A stretch of 64,000 bases of DNA from Planctellipticum variicoloris (GTDB lineage: Bacteria > Planctomycetota > Planctomycetia > Planctomycetales > Planctomycetaceae). The translations under genes and the position numbers were made by a program. The stretch covers positions 2,617,557 to 2,681,556 of the forward strand of contig NZ_CP130886.1 of the NCBI RefSeq assembly GCF_030622045.1. The letters are read 5' to 3'. Below are positions 45,112 through 51,920 of the stretch, piece after piece; position 1 is the first letter of the stretch, and the number at the start of each line of letters is the position of its first letter. The notes below the pieces were generated by a model, which did not search any database, had not been told where the DNA came from, and saw nothing but the letters and a program-made list of their open reading frames with translations.

Positions 45112-45867
45112 CTATGCGCTCGCCCGCAGTTCGTCGGGCGCCCCGTTCTGCTGGTTCAGTCGCAACATCAATTCGTCGAGCTGGCGCGTCATCCGGTCCT
45201 GGACCGACTGCAGTTGGGAACTGGTTTCAAGCAGCTCGCTCTCGCGGTCCGCCAGGATCTGAGTCCGGTTGTCCAGCGCGTTGGACAGAACCTTGATCTG
45301 CTCCAGCAGCTCTTCGAAGCGACGGGCTTCGGCCAGCTCGGCCTCGCTCGAATCGGGCTCGTTTCCCGACGCGTCTCCCAGGGCTGCGAGGAGGGCCTGC
45401 AGTCCGAGCCGACGGCGACCTTCGAATTGCTGAATCGCCATCTCCTCCGCGGCGATCCGGTCACACAGTTCTTCCGCCGTCATGTTCGCGGCGTCGATCT
45501 GCGCCTCACGCCTCCGGGCGGCCAGCAGCGCCGACTCGCCGATATGGACGAAGAGTTCGCTGCCGGAGATGACCATCCGGTCGCCGTCGCGCAGTGAGAG
45601 TCGTCGCACGGGCCTGCTGTTGATCTCCAGGCGGCTGGCCGCGTCGGTCGCTTCGATCCAGACGTTGTTCCCTTTTCGATGGACGACGCTATGAAGCGCT
45701 GGTCCGCCGGTCAACCGCAGGTCGCACCGGCTGGCTGTCCCGAGCGTCAAGTCCCCTTCAGCCAGTTCCAGCCACTCGGTGTCACCGCCGTCAGTGATCA
45801 GTTCCAGCAGCACGGGAACAGGGGCATTGGCCGCATCGGTCGGATTGACCATCTCTCGAACGGGCAT
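45112..45867 (-). CDS. FHA-domain protein with C-terminal coiled coil
   Basis: 251 residues. Residues ~15-115 form a forkhead-associated domain: LELAEGDLTLGTASRCDLRL, the Ser-x-x-His core as HSVVHRKG, IEATDAASRLEINSRPVR and LRDGDRMVISGSELFVHIG. FHA domains bind phosphothreonine, so it may read kinase signals such as those of the kinase at the window start. A long coiled coil follows (ARRFEELLEQIKVLSNAL, RMTRQLDELMLRLNQ). ATG 45867 has GAGG five bases upstream. Same strand as the receiver-like gene and also ending in a coiled coil. Confidence 0.85.
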   Translation of the reverse strand: MPVREMVNPTDAANAPVPVLLELITDGGDTEWLELAEGDLTLGTASRCDLRLTGGPALHSVVHRKGNNVWIEATDAASRLEINSRPVRRLSLRDGDRMVISGSELFVHIGESALLAARRREAQIDAANMTAEELCDRIAAEEMAIQQFEGRRRLGLQALLAALGDASGNEPDSSEAELAEARRFEELLEQIKVLSNALDNRTQILADRESELLETSSQLQSVQDRMTRQLDELMLRLNQQNGAPDELRASA

Positions 45868-46331
45868 GGCAACCTCGCTTCAACATCGTGTTGAGCGCTC
45901 AATGAGAAACTCGGGGGAATTCCCTCCCGGCCTTGGAAATTTCGACCAGCCGCGCGGCATGCCATGAGTGTTTCATCGGGCCATTGTCAACCACGCGCGG
46001 GGCCGGGAGTTGCGGCTCAGGTTGGCTCCGCGCACGGAGGACGGTCCGGCAGAATATGCCGCCGCGCTGTGCCCGGTTTCGCAGCAGACTGTTTCGATTG
46101 CGCAAGGTCTGAGGTTCGTGTCGCACGCCCGGCAATTGTGGGAGGCGTTGTGCCGTCGCAGAAGGCTTATCCCCTGAATAAAAGTCCTCACGTCCGAATC
46201 CCGTTCGTTTCTTCAGAGAATCTTTCGCAGCGACGGGAGAATCGATCGCAGTTTGCAATTCCGCGGGTGTTGACCGACAATCGTCTGCGCCTGAAGAGTC
46301 GTGACTTGCATCCCAGTTCGGAGACGGATTC
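45868..46331. other. Divergent intergenic region, FHA/SMP-30
   Basis: 464 bp between divergent genes. A 69-codon GTG-initiated frame at 45968-46177 on the plus strand is Arg/Ala-rich without recognisable features, so I do not call it. No hairpins with long stems or confident promoter were found. Confidence 0.45.
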
Positions 46332-47840
46332 ATGCGGAAACTGTTCGAGAGAACGCTGGCCTGTTGCGGGCTGCTGATTGCTGCTGCGACCGCCTCGGCG
46401 GCGGACCTGAACGATCTCGTACCCGCGGGCGCCGAGGCCCGAAAGGTCGTCGGCGACTGCAAATTCACCGAAGGACCGGCCTGGAATCCGCAGGGCTTCC
46501 TGCTGTTCAGCGATATCCCGAACTCGCGGATTGTGCGAGTGGATAGCGATGGAAAAGTCTCCGACTTTCTGAAGCCTTCGGGCGGAGCGAACGGCCTGGT
46601 CTTCGATGCCCATGGCAACCTCTACGCCTGTCAGGGAACGGACCGGCGGGTCGTCAAGATCGGTTCCCAGGGCGGCAAGATCGAAGTCCTTGCGGATGCT
46701 TTCGACGGCAAACCGCTCAACAGCCCGAATGACCTGGCGCTCGACGGGCACGGCGGGCTGTACTTCACCGATCCTCGTTACGGCGCCGACCCGAAGATCG
46801 ACCAGCCAGTGATGGGGGTCTATTACATCAACCCCCAGGGCCAGTCGATGCGGGTGATCGACAAGCTGCAGCGGCCCAATGGCGTGCTGGTCTCTCCCGA
46901 CGGCAAATCGCTCTATGTCGCCGAGCCCAATCTCTCGCAGCTCTGGAAGTACGAAATCTCCGCACCGGGCAAGGTCGGCGAGGGCAAGCTGATCTTCACG
47001 GGCGACGCGAAGCTCGACGGCGGCGGACCGGACGGGATGGCGCTCGACCAGCACGGCAACATTTACGCCACGTACGGCGGGATTGTCGTCCTGTCGCCGG
47101 CCGGCGAGTTGATCGGACGGATTCCTGTTCCCGAGCGACCGGCGAACTGCACCTTTGGCGGCGCCGACGGCAAGACGCTGTACATCACCGCCCGGACAAG
47201 CCTGTACTCGATCGGCTTGAGCGTGGCCGGCGCTCCCACGGTCGCATCCGGTCCGAGTCCGGCGGCGAAAGTGACTCACCGCCGGCAGGAAATTCCCGTC
47301 CGGCTGGCCAGCTTTGCCCAGGACAAGCCGGCCGCCGAGGCCAAGGAAGTCAAGATTGAAGACATCACCCTCAACGCACCTGCCACCTGGAAGCAGGAAC
47401 CTCCCGCCAATCGTCTGCGACTGGCGCAGTTCAAGATTCCCGCGGTCGACGGAGACAAGGAACCGGCGGAACTCGTGGTGTCTTCGTTCGCAGGGGGCGG
47501 TGGCGGGATTGATCCCAACCTGGAACGCTGGGTTAAGCAGTTCCAGGGCGAGGGGCGCAAGGTCAAGATTACGTTCGGGAACTGCCCGCAGGGCGAATAC
47601 TACTTCAGCGAGATCTCCGGAACCTACAACCGTTCGATTGGTCCGCCGATCGCCGGACGGACGGAAGCGGTGCCGGGCTCGCGGTCGCTGGGTGTGATTC
47701 TGGTGGTCGCCAAAGGGGACGCCAAAGAAGCCTACTTCCTCAAGCTGACCGGTCCCGACAAGACCGTCGCCGCCGCGGCGGAAGGCTTCCGGGCTTCGTT
47801 CGGCGCGGACGCTGCCAAGGAAAAACCGTACGAGAAATAA
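46332..47840 (+). CDS. Secreted SMP-30/gluconolactonase-like propeller fused to an unknown C-terminal domain
   Basis: 502 residues. Signal peptide (CCGLLIAAATASA), then a six-bladed SGL/LRE propeller to ~300: FTEGPAWNPQGFLLFSDIPN, PSGGANGLVFDAHGNLYAC, NSPNDLALDGHGGLYFTDP, RPNGVLVSPDGKSLYVAE and GPDGMALDQHGNIYATYGG (blocks cited separately) with the Glu/Asn/Asp metal-ligand pattern of lactonases. Residues ~335-502 form a further domain (ITLNAPATWKQEPPANRLR, LERWVKQFQGEG, GEYYFSEISGTYNRS, AYFLKLTGPDKTVAAAAEGF) that I do not recognise. It probably hydrolyses a lactone in the periplasm. ATG 46332 has GGAG eight bases upstream. Confidence 0.87.
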   Translation: MRKLFERTLACCGLLIAAATASAADLNDLVPAGAEARKVVGDCKFTEGPAWNPQGFLLFSDIPNSRIVRVDSDGKVSDFLKPSGGANGLVFDAHGNLYACQGTDRRVVKIGSQGGKIEVLADAFDGKPLNSPNDLALDGHGGLYFTDPRYGADPKIDQPVMGVYYINPQGQSMRVIDKLQRPNGVLVSPDGKSLYVAEPNLSQLWKYEISAPGKVGEGKLIFTGDAKLDGGGPDGMALDQHGNIYATYGGIVVLSPAGELIGRIPVPERPANCTFGGADGKTLYITARTSLYSIGLSVAGAPTVASGPSPAAKVTHRRQEIPVRLASFAQDKPAAEAKEVKIEDITLNAPATWKQEPPANRLRLAQFKIPAVDGDKEPAELVVSSFAGGGGGIDPNLERWVKQFQGEGRKVKITFGNCPQGEYYFSEISGTYNRSIGPPIAGRTEAVPGSRSLGVILVVAKGDAKEAYFLKLTGPDKTVAAAAEGFRASFGADAAKEKPYEK

Positions 47841-47871
47841 GCGACGGACGCTGGCGGTCGACAAAAACGGT

Positions 47872-47905
47872 GCGGCCCCGATTCGTGAGAATCGGGGCCG
47901 CTTTT
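47872..47905. terminator. Bidirectional intrinsic terminator
   Basis: A 12-bp perfect stem (GCGGCCCCGATT at 47872-47883 with its complement 47890-47901) and 6-base loop is followed by TTTT on the plus strand and by a T-run on the minus strand after ACCG. It separates the convergent SMP-30 and Fae-like genes and can serve both. Confidence 0.9.
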
Positions 47906-47929
47906 GCGTTCTGACGTGTCCAACGGGTT

Positions 47930-48514
47930 CTACAGCTTGCCTTCGACCCCCATCGCATGGAAGAAATGTGTGACTTCGTGCTGGTGCTTGAGCAGCCACT
48001 CGATCGACGGCTCGTTATGCATCGCCTTGCGAATGGCTTTCGCCGTTGCGGCGCGATTGGTCTCGAACAGAATCTTATGGTCGATCTCGACGTCCACCAC
48101 CGAGGGATCGAGCCAGACTGAGACGATGATTCCCAGGTCGTTCGCCTTGCTGGCCGGAATGATTCCCTCGCGAACGCAGTCGAGCACGCCGTTGGCAATC
48201 CCGGCCTGAACGGTGCCCATCAGGATGTTGGTGTATTTTTCGTTGTTGACGGTCACTTTGCTGACCATCACTGTGGCCGGCTTGACCTGCACGTCGCAGT
48301 TGAGGATGGCGAAGACGCGCGAATGTCCCTTGGTCTGATCGCCGATCAGGTTGGCGATGGCGTATCCGACCGGTCCGTCGAGTTCGCCGATCACAACTTC
48401 CGGCTCAGCGGCCGACCAGGCCGGTTCGGCCTCCACGAGCGCTTCGCCGGTGCGCATGACGATCCGCTGCGGAACTTTGACCTTCTTGACGGCGGCCTTC
48501 TTCTTTTTCGGCAT
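47930..48514 (-). CDS. Formaldehyde-activating enzyme (Fae) homologue
   Basis: 194 residues. Fae condenses formaldehyde with tetrahydromethanopterin in C1 metabolism; planctomycetes carry several homologues. After a Lys-rich N-terminus the fold is recognisable: GEALVEAEP, YAIANLIGDQTKGHSRVF, VKPATVMVSKVTVNNEKYTN, GTVQAGIANGVLDCVREGIIP and NRAATAKAIRKAMHNEPSIEWLL (cited in blocks). In Methylorubrum Fae a His follows GEALVGDGNEVA; at the corresponding place here I see PEVVIGELDGP with no His, so canonical catalysis is uncertain. ATG 48514 has AGGA eight bases upstream. No mtdB, mch or fhc genes are adjacent. I leave the symbol blank because it may be a divergent paralogue. Confidence 0.85.
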   Translation of the reverse strand: MPKKKKAAVKKVKVPQRIVMRTGEALVEAEPAWSAAEPEVVIGELDGPVGYAIANLIGDQTKGHSRVFAILNCDVQVKPATVMVSKVTVNNEKYTNILMGTVQAGIANGVLDCVREGIIPASKANDLGIIVSVWLDPSVVDVEIDHKILFETNRAATAKAIRKAMHNEPSIEWLLKHQHEVTHFFHAMGVEGKL

Positions 48515-48835
48515 GAGGAATCCTCGACGAGTGTCGCTGGAGAACGGGATCGGACAACCGGGCGGAATCAGAGCAGACGCCGGGGCCGAATGCAATCGTT
48601 GCTGCGGTTGACGGGAACTGAGAAGCAGATTTCGCCGTGGAGTCGCGGAGGCCGCGAAAATGACCACCGAATGAGAAAGTCGGAACGACGAAGAGCGGAC
48701 AAGAGAGGTTCGAAAAAACAAACGCCGGGAGAAGGATTTTGAGATCGTCCCAATTCAGAACTCACTGGCCACGTTCCCTCCAGTCTTTCCGCACCGCCAT
48801 GTCGAAACGCTTCTTCCGCTTGTCTTCATCTTCAA
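48515..48835. other. Intergenic region upstream of the Fae-like gene
   Basis: 321 bp between two minus-strand genes. No ORF with protein character. The minus strand contains a T-rich TTGTTTTTTCGAACC word at about 48713-48727 but no full promoter. Nothing else seen. Confidence 0.4.
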
Positions 48836-49849
48836 TCATCGCTGCGGGGGTTCGCTGCAGAGCTGCTGGAACGCTTCCCGCACCCGGGCTTCCTGAATGG
48901 CGTTCATGGTCAGAAACCGGTGCGGACCTTTTCCGTCGGGCGTGAACCGGGTGAAGCCATCGGCTTCCACCTTCGTCCGTCCGGCTGGCGAGGTTCCGAA
49001 AAACCCTCGATCCGGCAGGACGGCGTACAGCACGCTGGTCAGATCCCACGTCGGGCGTTCGTGGGGCGTCGGCAGATAGAGCTGGTAAGACTCCGACAGC
49101 GGGTGGTGGGTGACGTAGCCAAAGTCCCGCTCGATGCTCACTGCGGGATACGGGGCGGCAATTCCGATCTCGAAGCCACTCCAGATGATCGGGGTCGGCC
49201 ATTCCTGCGCCAGCTTCTGAGCGGCGGGAATGTCCTTGATCACATTGTATTCGCAGTAGTGGTTGTTGAACTCAATCGTTTGAAACGCCCCAGCCATCAC
49301 CGACAGCAGGCGGACTTTTTTCTGGATCAGCTCTTTGCCGGTGAGCGGAGAGAGATTGTCGGCGGGCGTATCGAGCAGCCCGGCGAGATTCGAGAAAAAT
49401 CCTACCTGGACCACGACGACCGAACCGTCCGGTTCCGCAGCCAGGAGCTTCCGGAGAAGCTGTTTCGACTCCAGCGCCTGCGGCTCCCGCAGATCGTGCG
49501 GATAGCGCAATTGGCCGTCGTCCCTGGTCTCGGCCAGCGGCAAGAACTTGCTGGGCTCGGTCCTGACCGCTTCGCGGCCCGATCCGACCGGAATGTCGGG
49601 CCGACCGTAGAACGTGTTGACGGCATCGACGTATTCAACCGCGAGCGGATCGTTCTTGGTGATTGTCACTCCCAGCAGCTTGCAGTGTCCCCGCGATTCC
49701 AGGGCATGCAGCAGCCCGAGCGCCAGCGCGTCGTCCACATCGTTGCCAACGTCGGTGTCGAAGATCACCCGCACCGGCTCCGCGGCCGGACATTCAGGAA
49801 CGACGCCCAGGAATCCACAAGTCACCAGGCCAATCAACAGCAGCCGCAT
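48836..49849 (-). CDS. Secreted inosine/uridine-preferring nucleoside hydrolase
   Basis: 337 residues. Hydrolyses the N-glycosidic bond of ribonucleosides to base and ribose. Signal peptide (LLLIGLVTCGFLGVVPECPA) precedes the Ca-binding signature VIFDTDVGNDVDDALAL (Asp31-Asp40), GVTITKNDPLAVEYVDAV, VVVQVGFFSNLAGLL, FNNHYCEYNVIKDIPAAQ and PTWDLTSVLYAV, the typical layout of the IU-NH family. Export suggests scavenging of extracellular nucleosides; ribose released could be used via the ribokinase at 42 kb (inference). ATG 49849 begins the signal peptide; the frame continues to 49957 over a dispersed repeat. Confidence 0.9.
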   Translation of the reverse strand: MRLLLIGLVTCGFLGVVPECPAAEPVRVIFDTDVGNDVDDALALGLLHALESRGHCKLLGVTITKNDPLAVEYVDAVNTFYGRPDIPVGSGREAVRTEPSKFLPLAETRDDGQLRYPHDLREPQALESKQLLRKLLAAEPDGSVVVVQVGFFSNLAGLLDTPADNLSPLTGKELIQKKVRLLSVMAGAFQTIEFNNHYCEYNVIKDIPAAQKLAQEWPTPIIWSGFEIGIAAPYPAVSIERDFGYVTHHPLSESYQLYLPTPHERPTWDLTSVLYAVLPDRGFFGTSPAGRTKVEADGFTRFTPDGKGPHRFLTMNAIQEARVREAFQQLCSEPPQR

Positions 49850-50213
49850 GCGAAGACTCTTTCTGCAAACGATTCGATGTGCACTCAGATGCGAAGAGGA
49901 AGAGAACTGTACCGCGGAGGCGCGGAGGGCGCAGAGAAGAAAATCAGGAGATCGCAAAAGTGATTAATGATGGGAGCAAAGTGCGTTCGAACTGTTTTCG
50001 ACCAGTCCATGCCTGCCACGATTGACCTCGTTCCCAGGCTCCTGCCTGGGAACGTCGTCCGTCCTCTTCCTTTCTCGCTCGCACGATGGCAAAGAGCGAG
50101 GCAGAGCCTCGCAATCAGCCGGTTCCCAGGCAGAGCCTGGGAACCAGTGTTGCTGCCTTTCTCCCTTTCTTCTCCCTCCCTCACTATCCTCCGCGGTGAA
50201 TCCTGCTTGTCTT
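49850..50213. other. Intergenic region rich in dispersed-repeat words
   Basis: 364 bp, no gene. It contains a GCGGAGGCGCGGAGGGCGCA word (49915-49935) that yields LCALRASA-like spurious peptides, and the hairpin set at 50029-50145. Confidence 0.6.
50029..50145. repeat. Three-hairpin repeat related to the 14351 tandem repeats
   Basis: CGTTCCCAGGC/GCCTGGGAACG with TCCT loop (50029-50054), GCGAGGC/GCCTCGC with AGA loop (50096-50112), and GGTTCCCAGGC/GCCTGGGAACC with AGA loop (50121-50145). The stems share TTCCCAGGC and CGAGGC with each 122-bp unit at 14351-14716. Both sites are intergenic. Confidence 0.85.
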
Positions 50214-51920
50214 CTATTTCTCTTCCGCCGATACCAGCGGCGCGATGATCCGCGAAGCGTACTTGCGGTCGTGGTGAACGGTATTCGTCGCCTTCACCAC
50301 TTTGTCGGGAGGCTCGATCGTCAGCGGTTCGCCGGTCTGCGGGTTGGGTTCGTAGAGTGGCGAGCCTGTGCTGGCGATCGTCACGCGGATGCGATGGCCC
50401 TTGTTGAAGACCTGGCTCAGCCAGCCGATGTCGAAGGCGACTCGTTCAACTTTGCCGGGCGCCATCAGGACCTGTTTGTCGAATCCTTCCCGATAGCGCA
50501 GCCGCAGCGGATAGTCGATGATCAGGATCGACCGCCCATCCGGGTAGACGTCGCTGACGCGCACGATGACATCGGTATCTTTCGCCGTCGATGACAGATA
50601 GACCTCGGCCCGCACGCGTCCCGTCCATTCGATTGGTTCCGTCAGAGGTTCGGTCGTAAACGTTCGCACTTCGGACTGCGCTTCAAACGGCCGGGCGTCA
50701 GTCGCTCCCGGAAAGCCCGCTCCCGGAATCGACATCGGGTGGAGTGGATCGCTAATCCACGACGTTCCCGCCTGCTCCGAGTCCGGCGCCGTCAGGCCGA
50801 GCTTGCCATCCGCCTGCAGATACCACGGCGTCAACTTCGACCCGGGCGGCCAAGACTTTCGCGCCCGCCAGATGTTGCCCGGCGCCCCGTCTTCTCCAAC
50901 GGCTCCCATCACGTAGTAACGGACCGGCGGATCGCGGTCGACACCGTTATCGTCTCCCTTCAGATAGTGATTGAACCATCGCACCATGTGGTCTTCTTCG
51001 GGCCACGCGGCGTTCTCGGGATAAACGAGGTCTCCGACCTTGGAGCCCTTGTTGAGCCGGCCGTGGAGCCAGGGACCGATCACGAGCTGCTGCTTGCCGC
51101 GCGAGTTCGGTCCCCCCTGGTGATTCCGTCCGATGAAGCTGGCGATCGAGCCCTGGTTCATGAAGTCGTACCAGCTTCCGATCGTCATGCAGGGAACGTT
51201 CATCTTGTCGAAATGGAGCGAACAGTCCTCATCGCGCCAGTAGTCGTCGTAATCCGGATGCTGATACCACTCCTTCATCAGCCGCCGGTTGTCCTCCGGG
51301 TCCCGGCAAACTCCTTCCAGCGACTTGAAGCGGATGGGCCTGGTCACTCCGCCGATGCGATAGCCTTCCTGAAAGAGCGACAGCCCGGTATCGGTCATGT
51401 ATTGCGCGACTAGATGGGTCGGTTGCGTGACGGCCAGGAAGTTCTGCGCGTAGCCCCCCTGCGAGCTGCCGAAAGTTCCCACCTTCCCCGTCGACCAGGG
51501 CTGCGTCCCCAGCCATTCGCAGACGTCGTACCCGTCCTGCAGCTTGCCCCAGGCGAGGGCGCGATAGCCCTGCCACGTTCCTTCGGACTGATACGTCCCG
51601 CGATAATTCACCAGCGCCACGACAAATCCGCGGGCTGCGAGCCGGGCCGCCGCGACGCGGGTTCCCTTCCCCCGCAGGTCGGCGTACCGCTGCTCGAACA
51701 GGACCGGCCACGGTCCTGCCCCCGGAGGCGTGTAGAGCCAGACAGAGAGCTTCGCGCCGTCCCGCATCGGGACCATGGCGTGAGTCTCCGCCACGCCGCC
51801 GAGGTCGACGTCGGGATCTGCGGCGATGGCCGCAACTCCAGTGGTCGCCAGGATCAGCCAGGCAACCGTCGACATCAGGCGGACCGGAGTCATCGAAAGA
51901 ATCGGGACTTGCAGCAACAT
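50214..51920 (-). CDS. Secreted CocE/NonD-family hydrolase
   Basis: 568 residues. An N-terminal signal (STVAWLILATTGVAAIA) precedes the X-Pro dipeptidyl-peptidase-like alpha/beta hydrolase: HAMVPMRDGAKLSVWLYTP, the nucleophile elbow GTFGSSQGGYAQ (~149), the alpha-helical cap (HPDYDDYWRDEDCS), and WLHGRLN. The C-terminal jelly-roll domain starts about residue 350 (ARPFEAQSEVRTFTTEPLTE, VEVYLSSTAKDTDVIVRVSDVYPDG in parts) and ends with GHRIRVTIASTGSPLY. Likely an esterase/amidase of unknown substrate. ATG 51920 has AGGAGA five bases upstream, and shares an A with the stop of the upstream gene (TAATG), implying translational coupling. Confidence 0.9.
   Translation of the reverse strand: MLLQVPILSMTPVRLMSTVAWLILATTGVAAIAADPDVDLGGVAETHAMVPMRDGAKLSVWLYTPPGAGPWPVLFEQRYADLRGKGTRVAAARLAARGFVVALVNYRGTYQSEGTWQGYRALAWGKLQDGYDVCEWLGTQPWSTGKVGTFGSSQGGYAQNFLAVTQPTHLVAQYMTDTGLSLFQEGYRIGGVTRPIRFKSLEGVCRDPEDNRRLMKEWYQHPDYDDYWRDEDCSLHFDKMNVPCMTIGSWYDFMNQGSIASFIGRNHQGGPNSRGKQQLVIGPWLHGRLNKGSKVGDLVYPENAAWPEEDHMVRWFNHYLKGDDNGVDRDPPVRYYVMGAVGEDGAPGNIWRARKSWPPGSKLTPWYLQADGKLGLTAPDSEQAGTSWISDPLHPMSIPGAGFPGATDARPFEAQSEVRTFTTEPLTEPIEWTGRVRAEVYLSSTAKDTDVIVRVSDVYPDGRSILIIDYPLRLRYREGFDKQVLMAPGKVERVAFDIGWLSQVFNKGHRIRVTIASTGSPLYEPNPQTGEPLTIEPPDKVVKATNTVHHDRKYASRIIAPLVSAEEK

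Noticed and set aside
45968-46177. 69-codon GTG-initiated ORF
   Set aside because: No ribosome-binding site, Arg/Ala-rich composition expected from GC-rich spacer DNA.
46188-47999. Minus-strand ORF of 603 codons
   Set aside because: Antisense to the SMP-30 fusion with signal peptide and propeller motifs; it also crosses the intrinsic terminator at 47872-47905.
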